Positions 1 through 8,400 of a stretch of 64,000 nucleotides of DNA are shown here, piece after piece. The notes beneath the pieces are model-generated. The model ran no database searches, was not told where the DNA came from, and saw only the letters and a list, made by a program, of their open reading frames with translations. Position 1 is the first letter of the stretch. Each line of letters opens with the position of its first letter. The position numbers and the translations under genes were made by a program. The stretch is from MGBC114079 sp964531385 (lineage in GTDB: Bacteria; Bacillota; Clostridia; Lachnospirales; CAG-274), in assembly GCA_964531385.1 (NCBI GenBank), contig CAZHGC010000006.1, positions 1 to 64,000 of the forward strand, given 5' to 3'.

Positions 1-89
1 TAAATATTATATTTTGATGCTATGATGTGTCCTATTTGCTATTGCAATTTTCATTATAAAAAATAATTATAAGAATAATAAAAAAACAC

Positions 90-138
90 TTGACAAGTGA
101 ACGACCGTTTACTATAATGTATGTAAACGGTCGTTCAC
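90..138 (+). promoter_or_regulatory. Sigma-A promoter embedded in a perfect 16-bp inverted repeat (TetR operator)
   Basis: A consensus promoter, TTGACA (90-95), 17 bp, TATAAT (113-118), precedes the TetR gene. The arms GTGAACGACCGTTTAC (97-112) and GTAAACGGTCGTTCAC (123-138) are exact reverse complements and bracket the -10 box. Each arm is itself an imperfect palindrome (AACGACCGTT against AACGGTCGTT), so two repressor dimers could bind. Repressor binding here would block RNA polymerase, so autoregulation of the TetR-rsgA-methyltransferase operon is the natural inference. Confidence 0.85.
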
Positions 139-158
139 TAAATCTAAGGAGTTATAAA

Positions 159-767
159 ATGAATACAACAAAAGAAAACATTTTGCAAGTATCATTAAAA
201 TTATTTGCAAAGTACGGATATAATGCCGTTTCCGTAAGTCAAATTTCAGGCGAACTTGGAATAACAAAAGGTGCATTATACCGTCATTATAAAAACAAAA
301 GAGACATCTTCGAACATATTCTTGCCCGAATGGAAGAATATGATGCAAAAGGAGCAGAAGACTATAACTTGCCCGAGGGAACTCTCGAAGATATGGCAGA
401 AAAATATTGTGAAACATCATTAGAACAAATAATTCAATACACCAAATCGCAATTCAAATATTGGACAACAGACAACTTCGCCTCATCTTTCAGAAAAATG
501 CTAACATTAGAACAATTTCAAAACGAAGAAATGAAAAAATTGTATCAACAATATCTCGTTTCCGGCCCTCTCGGTTACACAACCGATTTGTTTTCAAGTC
601 TTAACTACACCAATCCAAAATTAAAAGCACTCGAATTTTACGCACCAATGTTCTTTTTGTATAGCTTGTACGATGAAACCGAAGATATAGCATCTGTCTA
701 TCTAATCCTCGAAAATCACCTAAACAAGCTATATAGCGAATTTATAGGAGAAAAAAATGAAGCTTGA
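159..767 (+). CDS. TetR/AcrR family transcriptional regulator
   Basis: 202-residue DNA-binding repressor. The ATG at 159 is chosen because AAGGA (146-150) lies just upstream; an upstream in-frame ATG at 90 lies inside the promoter. Residues 7-50 form the TetR helix-turn-helix (ISGELGITKGALYRHYKNK is typical of the recognition helix region). The rest is the helical ligand and dimerisation domain, which does not reveal the inducer. A large palindrome covers its own promoter, so it is likely autoregulated. It overlaps the rsgA start by 11 bp, so the downstream GTPase and methyltransferase should be under the same control. Family is clear; ligand unknown. Confidence 0.88.
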   Translation: MNTTKENILQVSLKLFAKYGYNAVSVSQISGELGITKGALYRHYKNKRDIFEHILARMEEYDAKGAEDYNLPEGTLEDMAEKYCETSLEQIIQYTKSQFKYWTTDNFASSFRKMLTLEQFQNEEMKKLYQQYLVSGPLGYTTDLFSSLNYTNPKLKALEFYAPMFFLYSLYDETEDIASVYLILENHLNKLYSEFIGEKNEA

Positions 768-1794
768 AAAAATCCCAAAACAATTTAAAACATTATCAAA
801 AGAATATCCAAATTTGGATATATGCCGAATTATTTCTCAAGAAAAAGGTATATACCGAATTATCAGCCAAAAAGGCGAACAGCTTGCAAAAGTTTCGGGA
901 AAATTCCAATACACCGCAAAATCCCAAACAGACTACCCCGCCGTTGGCGATTATGTTATGGCAAATTTAAACAACGAAGAAACCGCAATAATCCACAATG
1001 TTCTACCCCGAACAAGCTTATTTCTTCGTAAATCAGCCGGAACAAGCAAATCAGAGCAAGTAATTGTCGCAAATGTAAACATCGTGTTTATCTGTATGTC
1101 GCTAAACAATGATTTCAACCTCCGACGTTTAGAGCGATATTTAACAATAACTTGGGACAGCGGTGCAACTCCAGTAATAATTTTAACAAAATCTGATTTA
1201 TGCAACAACATTTCCGAAAAAATAAATGCCGTTTCAAACATCTGCTTTGGAATTGAAACAATCGCCATTTCAAACATCGAAGAAACCGGCTACAAGCAAA
1301 TTCTAAAATATATTTCAGATGAAACAACAATAGCATTTGTCGGCTCTTCCGGCGTTGGAAAATCAACTTTAATAAACAGACTTTTAGGCGAAAACCGCTT
1401 AAAAACAAACGGTCTCCGAAATGACGATAAAGGACGCCACACAACAACTCACAGAGAATTGTTCATTTTAAAAAACGGAGCTGTCGTAATCGATACTCCC
1501 GGTATGCGTGAGCTTGGAATTTGGAATGCCGAAGAAGGTCTCGAAATTGCTTTCTCTGATATCGAAAAGCTTTCTCTAAACTGCCGTTTCAAAAATTGCA
1601 CACACAAAAACGAACCCAACTGTGCAATTCAAGAAGCAATTCAATCTGGAGAATTACCAAAAGAACGTTGGCTTTCATATAAAAAATTAATTGCCGAAAA
1701 CGCATACACAGAAAACTCCGAAGATTATCTTGTTTCAAAAGAAAAAAAATTTAAAAACATTGCAAAATATAACAAAAATAATAAAAAAAAGTGA
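757..1794 (+). CDS. rsgA: Ribosome small-subunit-dependent GTPase A
   Basis: 345-residue circularly permuted GTPase that assists late 30S subunit maturation. An N-terminal OB-fold is followed by the permuted GTPase motifs: G4 (LTKSD) comes before G1 (GSSGVGKST, near residue 200), then G3 (DTPGMRELG). The C-terminal zinc region has the spaced Cys and His of CRFKNCTHKNEPNC. Length is normal for RsgA. Ribosome site AGGAG (746-750); the start overlaps the end of the TetR gene. Placement of rsgA under a TetR repressor is unusual, since in Firmicutes it usually sits near prkC/stp or rpe. The function call is safe. Confidence 0.95.
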   Translation: MKLEKIPKQFKTLSKEYPNLDICRIISQEKGIYRIISQKGEQLAKVSGKFQYTAKSQTDYPAVGDYVMANLNNEETAIIHNVLPRTSLFLRKSAGTSKSEQVIVANVNIVFICMSLNNDFNLRRLERYLTITWDSGATPVIILTKSDLCNNISEKINAVSNICFGIETIAISNIEETGYKQILKYISDETTIAFVGSSGVGKSTLINRLLGENRLKTNGLRNDDKGRHTTTHRELFILKNGAVVIDTPGMRELGIWNAEEGLEIAFSDIEKLSLNCRFKNCTHKNEPNCAIQEAIQSGELPKERWLSYKKLIAENAYTENSEDYLVSKEKKFKNIAKYNKNNKKK

Positions 1795-1804
1795 GGTAAA
1801 CAAA

Positions 1805-2521
1805 ATGAAATACATTCTTAGCGAAAAATACAACACACCCGAATTACAATCAAAAATTATGGGACCAAACCCAGTAAAACTTGAAGAAGAACTTCTAATC
1901 AATAATAAAATCAAAAAAGGCTCCGTTGTTTGTGACCTCGGAAGTGGTCAGGGCTTAACATCTGTTTTTCTTGCAAAAGAATACGGATTAAAAGTCTATG
2001 CTGCCGACCTTTGGAGCAACCCTGAAGAAAACAGCAAATTCTTTTCTGAAATGGGTCTAACGAAAGAACAAATAATCCCCGTCAAAGCCGATGCAACAAA
2101 CTTGCAATTTGAAAAAGAATTTTTCGATGCCATTATAAGCACCGATTCATATAATTATTTCGGGCGTGACCCAAAATATTTAGATAACAATCTTCTTCCG
2201 TTCGTAAAAAAAGGCGGTTACATTTATATTGCAATCCCCGGAATGAAAAAAGATTGTCACAACAACTTACCGCCCGAATTGTTGCTTTCATGGACACCCG
2301 AACAACTTGATTATATGCATGACATACCATATTGGAAAGAAATCATCGAAAAAAGTTGTTGTTCAAATATCATCGAAATAAGTGAAATGCAGTCAAACGA
2401 TGAAGTTTGGGAAGATTGGTTAAAACAAGATAATGAATATGCCATAGGCGACAGAAAAAGTATGGAAGCCGGTGGCGGAAAATACTTAAACTTCATAAAA
2501 ATAGTTTTACAAAAGAAATAA
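1805..2521 (+). CDS. Class I SAM-dependent methyltransferase
   Basis: 238-residue protein. The ATG at 1805 follows a GAGGT-type ribosome site at about 1793; an earlier in-frame ATG at 1691 lies inside rsgA and is rejected. Motif I is VCDLGSGQGLTSVFLAKEY (residues about 37-55), with an acidic motif II residue in YAADLW. It resembles cyclopropane-synthase-like small-molecule methyltransferases common in Clostridia, but nothing in the sequence identifies the acceptor. Last gene of the TetR-rsgA operon, 10 bp after rsgA. Co-regulation by TetR suggests a role in response to a small molecule (inference). Confidence 0.8.
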   Translation: MKYILSEKYNTPELQSKIMGPNPVKLEEELLINNKIKKGSVVCDLGSGQGLTSVFLAKEYGLKVYAADLWSNPEENSKFFSEMGLTKEQIIPVKADATNLQFEKEFFDAIISTDSYNYFGRDPKYLDNNLLPFVKKGGYIYIAIPGMKKDCHNNLPPELLLSWTPEQLDYMHDIPYWKEIIEKSCCSNIIEISEMQSNDEVWEDWLKQDNEYAIGDRKSMEAGGGKYLNFIKIVLQKK

Positions 2522-2546
2522 TCATCGTAACCTTCCCTCCCCTCAG

Positions 2547-2578
2547 ATCCCCTTGTTTAAATCATCAAACAAGGGGAT
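2547..2578 (+). terminator. Rho-independent-like hairpin after the TetR-rsgA operon
   Basis: A perfect 12-bp stem, ATCCCCTTGTTT (2547-2558) with AAACAAGGGGAT (2567-2578), has an 8-nt loop 25 bp after the methyltransferase stop. The following T-run is short, so termination efficiency is uncertain. Confidence 0.6.
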
Positions 2579-2699
2579 TTAAATCACAAAAAATATCCTT
2601 GCATAATTATAAATTTTTATAACAAATTTTGTATAAATATAAAATCCACTTGCAATAATCAACTCCTACTTTTTCCACGTTTTTTTATTTTATAACACC

Positions 2700-2728
2700 T
2701 TGACTTATCTTCTATACTTTGGTATAAT
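2700..2728 (+). promoter_or_regulatory. Sigma-A promoter of argF
   Basis: TTGACT (2700-2705), 17-bp spacer and TATAAT (2723-2728), 27 bp upstream of the argF ATG. A GGAGGTGG ribosome site follows. No ArgR-type operator was identified with confidence. Confidence 0.75.
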
Positions 2729-2754
2729 ATTCATAATTTTATGGAGGTGGTTTT

Positions 2755-3699
2755 ATGTCAATCAATTTAAAAGGTAGACACTTATTAACTTTAAAAGACT
2801 ATTCAAAAGAAGAAATAATATATCTTTTGGATTTGGCAAAAGATTTAAAAAATAAGAAAAAAAATGGAATTTTCGAAAAAAATATGGCAAATAAAAATAT
2901 TGCCCTAATTTTCGAAAAACCGTCAACAAGAACAAGATGCTCTTTTACAGTTGCTTGCATTGATGAAGGAGCCCACCCTGAATACCTCGGCAAAAAAGAT
3001 ATTCAGCTTGGCCATAAAGAATCCGTCGAAGACACAGCAAGAGTTTTGGGAAGAATGTTTGATGGCATAGAATTCAGAGGTTTTTCACAAGAAGTTGTCG
3101 AAAAACTAGCAAAATACAGCGGTGTTCCCGTTTGGAACGGCTTAACCGATGAAGACCACCCAACACAAGTTCTCGCCGATTTCTTGACAATAAGAGAACA
3201 TTTAAACAAGCTTGAAGGCATAAAATTCGTTTACATAGGTGACGGAAGAAATAATATGTCAAACGCTTTAATGATAGGCTCTTCAAAAGTCGGAATAAAT
3301 TTTGTTGTTGCTTCTCCAAAAGAATTGTGGCCCGAAGAAAGCCTTGTAAAAGAATGTAGCGAATTTGCAAAAGAAAGTGGCGGAAGTATAACAATAACTG
3401 ATAACATTGAAGAAGCTGTTAAAGATGCCGATGTACTCTATACAGATGTTTGGTGTTCAATGGGCGAAGAAGATAAATCAGCCGAAAGAATTAAACTTTT
3501 GTCCCCATATCAAATAAATAGCAAAGTAATGAAAATGACCGGCAAAGACAGCACAATATTTATGCACTGTCTCCCTGCCGTAAAAGAAAAAGAAGTTACA
3601 GAAGAAGTTTTCGAAAGCAGTCAATCTGTTGTTTTCGATGAAGCCGAAAATCGTATGCACACAATAAAGGCCGCAATGGTCGCAAGCATTCGTGGCTAA
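2755..3699 (+). CDS. argF: Ornithine carbamoyltransferase
   Basis: 314 residues. Transfers the carbamoyl group of carbamoyl phosphate to ornithine, giving citrulline, in arginine synthesis (or the reverse in the arginine deiminase pathway). The carbamoyl-phosphate motif STRTR is at residues 57-61, the HPTQ motif near 138, and the ornithine-binding HCLP near 271. It is monocistronic with its own promoter and terminator. No arcA or arcC gene lies nearby, which favours the anabolic role. Strong GGAGGTGG ribosome site. Length matches the family. Confidence 0.95.
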   Translation: MSINLKGRHLLTLKDYSKEEIIYLLDLAKDLKNKKKNGIFEKNMANKNIALIFEKPSTRTRCSFTVACIDEGAHPEYLGKKDIQLGHKESVEDTARVLGRMFDGIEFRGFSQEVVEKLAKYSGVPVWNGLTDEDHPTQVLADFLTIREHLNKLEGIKFVYIGDGRNNMSNALMIGSSKVGINFVVASPKELWPEESLVKECSEFAKESGGSITITDNIEEAVKDADVLYTDVWCSMGEEDKSAERIKLLSPYQINSKVMKMTGKDSTIFMHCLPAVKEKEVTEEVFESSQSVVFDEAENRMHTIKAAMVASIRG

Positions 3700-3715
3700 C
3701 AAATCTTAACTCCAA

Positions 3716-3759
3716 AAAAGGCTCATTACCAACCGACATCGGTTGATAATGAGCCTTTT
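3716..3759 (+). terminator. Bidirectional terminator between argF and the rhodanese gene
   Basis: Long near-perfect hairpin: AAAAGGCTCATTA and CAACCGA pair with TCGGTTG and TAATGAGCCTTTT. A-run on one side and T-run on the other serve both convergent genes. Confidence 0.85.
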
Positions 3760-3791
3760 CAAATTTCTTTAATTTATCAAGTGCCAAAAAA

Positions 3792-4679
3792 CTAATTAAT
3801 AAGTTTATCAACACTGCCAAGGTTGTACACTTTAACAAAACCAAGTTTTTGAGCCTCTTTCAAAGCTTTTTCCGCCCTTCCTCCGGATTTACAGAAGAAT
3901 ATCAAAACCTTGTCTTTGTCATATTGTGAAATCGAATTTATTTCCGAAAGAGGAATATTAACCGAATCCTCATAATGCACCGCAGAAAATTCATCTTTTT
4001 CTCTAACATCTATAAGAATTGCACCCATACCTCTAAGATTAAGAGCCTCTTCAACTGATATATTATCTTGTCGAACAGAACTTATATCAATTTTAAATTC
4101 GTTTTTATTTCCCTTGTTTAAAACAATTTCTCCGTTTTCAAAAATTATAGAATCAATGTTAATATCCGAAACTTTTTTAAGCTTATAACATTTGGAACAA
4201 GGAGGCAAAACAAGAATAATTCCCTCATCACAAGCAATATAAAGTTGGTCGCCATAAACGTCAATGTCATTAACGTTAAATGTCATTCCATACGTAAAAT
4301 TAATATCGCTTTCCGCAAATGTATCATATTCAACATTTTGCCAAACCGTTCCCAAACCGCTTCGTATAACTCTTTTTTCTCCTAAAATGTTATCATAAAC
4401 CAAAGCTGTAAAATATCCGTTCCAATTAACCAATTTCAAAAATGTAACATTACAACCATATTGTGTATTATAATTCATCGTATATGAATTTCCATTCATC
4501 GTCCTTTTCATAAGTCCGGTTGGAGAAACAATTAAATTTATATCATTAACCTGTGCCTGCATATTTTTTACACTCCGTTCCATAACATTCACACCGGAAT
4601 TTTGTGCAAATGTATTGCTAACAACGCCTGTAAAGATTATAGAAGTAGTAACAAAAAAAGCAATTATTTTTTTCTTCAT
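3792..4679 (-). CDS. Exported protein with C-terminal rhodanese domain
   Basis: 295 residues. A signal peptide (residues 1-26, Lys-rich then hydrophobic, cleavage near FAQ-N) sends it outside. Residues about 30-195 are a beta-rich segment I do not recognise; it resembles WG-repeat or propeller-like lipoprotein domains. A CSKC pair is at 161-164. Residues about 205-295 form a rhodanese domain: ILIDVREKDEF, then the active-site loop FCKSGGRA with Cys263. Rhodanese domains transfer sulfane sulfur or carry persulfide; outside the cell it could act in sulfide or disulfide chemistry (inference). Preceded by a GGAGG ribosome site. Single-gene unit. Confidence 0.75.
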   Translation of the reverse strand: MKKKIIAFFVTTSIIFTGVVSNTFAQNSGVNVMERSVKNMQAQVNDINLIVSPTGLMKRTMNGNSYTMNYNTQYGCNVTFLKLVNWNGYFTALVYDNILGEKRVIRSGLGTVWQNVEYDTFAESDINFTYGMTFNVNDIDVYGDQLYIACDEGIILVLPPCSKCYKLKKVSDINIDSIIFENGEIVLNKGNKNEFKIDISSVRQDNISVEEALNLRGMGAILIDVREKDEFSAVHYEDSVNIPLSEINSISQYDKDKVLIFFCKSGGRAEKALKEAQKLGFVKVYNLGSVDKLIN

Positions 4680-4739
4680 AAAAATTCCTCCAAATTAAAC
4701 ACAATATATCGCAATATCAAAAATAACACCAAATACTGT

Positions 4740-5363
4740 TTATTTTTTCGAAACAGGGAATTCAAAAGAAGAATTTAAAGCCTTTGCAAGTATATAACTT
4801 GCTTGCTCTGCTGTAATTTCATCTTTTCCTGTAACATTTATTTTTTCTTTAAATTTTTCAACGGAAGTATATTTTTCATCAACACTTTCCGGGTTAAGAA
4901 CATATTGCAAAACAAGTGATGAATCTGCGGAAGTTATAAGACCGTCATTGTTTGCATCTCCAATAACAAAATCAACTTTTCCGCCCGCATCTGTTCCAAC
5001 TATTAAAGAAACAGGCTCATCAACGCCATCTCCGCCAATTCTGACAATATAAGCTTTGTTTGCGTCCAAAGTTCCTTTTACCCCCAATTGAAAAGAAAAT
5101 GCTCCGTCAGAATCAGTATAAACAGTCTGATTTATATAGCAAATATTTTCTTCATCATAAGTTCCGTTTTTAACTTCCGTAACCATAGAAGTAATTTGTT
5201 GTCCTTCATTAACGCCTGAAATACTTCCGTTAACCAAAACAAAACTTTTATCCGAATCAGGTTGTGCAGAATTTATAACAAGAGTTGTTCCCGCAAAAGC
5301 AGAACAAACAAAACAATTCAACGAAACAGCTATCATTCCCAAAAAACCAAAAAAACGTTTCAT
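4740..5363 (-). CDS. Secreted protein with dockerin-like C-terminal domain
   Basis: 207 residues. The ATG at 5363 is used because GGAGG lies 8 bp upstream and a signal peptide (MKRFFGFLGMIAVSLNCFV to about residue 24) starts there. The middle (residues about 25-135) is a beta-sandwich-like domain resembling a bacterial Ig-like or CnaB-like fold. The C-terminus holds one clear dockerin calcium loop, DANNDGLITSADSSLVLQYV, and a second, degenerate repeat (TGKDEITAEQASYILAKAL). It follows the GH3 gene, so a role in extracellular enzyme assembly is plausible. No cohesin partner is seen in the window. Confidence 0.7.
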   Translation of the reverse strand: MKRFFGFLGMIAVSLNCFVCSAFAGTTLVINSAQPDSDKSFVLVNGSISGVNEGQQITSMVTEVKNGTYDEENICYINQTVYTDSDGAFSFQLGVKGTLDANKAYIVRIGGDGVDEPVSLIVGTDAGGKVDFVIGDANNDGLITSADSSLVLQYVLNPESVDEKYTSVEKFKEKINVTGKDEITAEQASYILAKALNSSFEFPVSKK

Positions 5364-5416
5364 AAGCTTCCTCCCTATACATAAAAATTTAAACTTCACA
5401 CAAAATATTTTCTAAT

Positions 5417-5442
5417 TTCGGAGCTGTAAAAACAGCCCCGAA
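5417..5442 (-). terminator. Hairpin terminator after the GH3 gene
   Basis: An 11-bp stem (5417-5427 with 5432-5442, one G-U pair) lies just past the GH3 stop on the minus strand, before the dockerin gene. Tail is A/T-rich rather than a clean T-run, so some read-through is likely. Confidence 0.5.
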
Positions 5443-5452
5443 TAAAATTTAA

Positions 5453-8400
5453 TTATTTATATTCAACAAATATTGCAAAAAGTCGTTTGTTGCTTCCTCC
5501 GCCATAAACATAAACAGGTTTTGAAGTGTCTGTTATTTTTGCAGAAACTTCAACAATGCCTGTTTGAGCAGAAGCACCCGATGCAAGTTTCGTTCCGCCT
5601 TGTGCAATATACATTTCACGACCGGCACTGCCGTTTCCATCAAACAAAGCAGTAACAGTACATTCTCCCTTAGGAGTAAAGTATAAGCAACGTTTCTTGT
5701 CTCCGCCGCTACCTGCTTGAAGAGATCTTGAGAACGTATAATCTTTTCCTTGGAATTTATAACTGTTTCCGCCTGCTTTAATCCAAGCACTGTAACCGCT
5801 AAGTCCATCAACCTCCGGAAGTGCCTGACCGTCAGGTGTAACATTCTTCGTTCCAAAGAATCCGTCAAATTTAGAATCGGAGAAGTTATAAACAACAAGC
5901 TCAGGTTCGCTGTAATTCATAGATGTAACATCAGAAATAGGTTTCATTTCGTCAATGTTGTTCCAAACAAATAAGCTAATCTTTTCGCCTGCGGCAAAAC
6001 CTCCGTCAAGAGAATAAGTTCCGCTGTCTGTAACGCTTGTTTTTGCCATTTTCGACATTTTACCGTTTTCGTCAAACACAGCACCAACCAAAACACCGTT
6101 TTCAGTGTTAGGTTTGTGGCTCAATGTTATTTTAATAACACCTTGAGAATCACTTGCCGATTTTTTAACTGTATAAGGCTGTTTTGCAGGTTCTTCATAA
6201 ATAAGTTTAAAATAATCAAGATTTGCACTGTTTGTTTGAACAAAAATTGAAGTAAGACCGTTTTCGTCAAGTATTGCGTTTTCAATAATGTCCTGATTAA
6301 TTGTAAGAGTTGTTTCAGCCCAGCTTTCCCAACTTCCTGTTGAATTAACCGAACCGCTTGCAAGAAGATTAACAGGATAAGAATCTTTCGCAAGACTTAC
6401 GTTCAAAACAGCACTTCCGGCAGTTTTATATGAATTTCTCAAAACAATTTCTTTAAGTCCTTCAAGTTTAATTCCTTTAAATTCAAGCCAAGAATCTTTT
6501 GTCGAACCGGCATTGTTAGGTCCTGTTTCCGAACCGCTTGCACCGTTTTTGCTGTCAAGAAGATTAGCAACTCCTCCGTCATCGGCAAGTTCGCCTTCAA
6601 CTTGAAGATTTACAAATATAATAGCTTTTCCGCATTCAAGAGTTTCTGCATTAACCGCTGTAATTTTAACAACGCCGTTTTCTTTAACAGTCAAAACACC
6701 TGTATCATAATCGATTGTAGCCGGTTCACGTTTTGAATCATCAACTTTTTCAAGTTTCCATTTAAGTTTTGAACTATCAACAAAAGCATTGTCTTTTTTA
6801 GCTTTAAGAACAATTCCTGTGTAAGGATTTGAAGAAGTAACTGTTCCCGTAATTGTTTTGTCTGTTGCCGAATACATAGGAATACCGTTTTCTCTGTAAT
6901 CGATAACACTTTCAGCTATATAAGCTTCGTTTTCGGAAGCAATAGAATAACTTTCTGTAAGTTTGTCTTGTTCAACAGCTCTAAGGTCGTTTATAGCTTT
7001 TTCATAAACACTTGTCAAAGTAACAACATCTTTTGCAGAATTAATTGCATCTTTTGCAGAATTATAAACAGTTGTAACTTTTGCATAATTTTCATCGCTG
7101 TAAGCCGCTTTAATGCATTGCTTAAATTCTGTTTCAAGTTTTGTCAAATATCCAGATTTCATTTCGTCTGTAGCTTTTGCTTTAAGTTCACAAATAACAG
7201 GGAATGAAGTTTCTTTTGTAACATCACCGATTGTAGCCGAAACAGTAATTGTTGCAATACCCTCTTTAATACCGGCAGTAACAACACCACTCTCATCAAC
7301 AACAGCAACGCTCTCATCAGAACTTGAATATTTAACGGTTGCATCTTTAAGGTCAACTTTAACTTCATCGCTCATATAAACAGATGCTTGTGCATCAACA
7401 GCAGTCTCCGAATCCGATGTAGCATCTCCCTCAAGATAAACGCCCGTAACCTTAAGTCCTGTCGGAACAACAGCAACAGTTTTAAGTTTGGATTCCAAAG
7501 TTCCGCTAACATTAATTTTTTGAGTCAAAGCATTTTCGTCATTTGCGTTTTTAGCAACATAAATTGTGTATTCACCTGTCGGAACATAAATTTTCTGAGT
7601 TGTTTCATCAAAGAAATTCATATCTTTAATGTTAAGTTCAAAAGAAACAGTTTTTGTTTCGCCTGCAGCAAGGCTCAATTTATCAAAACCTTTAAGCTGT
7701 TTCAAAGGTAAAGTTTTTCCATCTGCATTCGGAACCGATACATAAAGTTGAACAACTTCGCTTCCGGCAACGCTTCCGGCATTTTTAACATCAGCAGTAA
7801 CAGTAACTTTTCCGTTTGCATCAACAGAACTTTCAGAAACTTTAATATTTGAATATTCAAAATTAGTGTAACTCAAACCAAATCCAAAAGGATAAATAGG
7901 AGTTCCGTTATAATATTGATATGTACGACCAGGGAAAGATTCTGTGCTTCTAATGCTGTAATCATTATAAGAATATGTCAATCCGTCTTTTGTAATTTTG
8001 TTTTCGCTTTTTGTATTAACAGGCATTTTTTCAAGGTCTTCAACAGGATACCAAGTTGTTGTAAGTTTACCGGAAGGATTAACCTGACCTGTCAAAACTT
8101 TACCCAAAGCAATACCTTGAGTTTGACCATTGTAAGAAGTCCATAAAATAGCTTTTGAATTTTTTGCAAAAGGAGTAACATCAATCTGACCAACAGTTTG
8201 CATAACAACAATTGTTTTGTCAGGATAAGCTTCCGCAATTTCAGAAACGTGTTTCTGAGAAGTTGGAAGAGCAATACTGCTTCTGTCGTGAGACTCAGAT
8301 GAATCGTCAAGAGTAGTTCCCGCATAAGCAATAATAACGTCAGCATTATCAAGTTCTGTTTTGTAATTTTCAACAGAGAAAGGAGTTGAAGCAACCGAAA

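Noticed and set aside
112..420. ORF antisense to the TetR gene
   Set aside because: Shadow of the real gene; no family features and Leu/Tyr-rich shadow composition.
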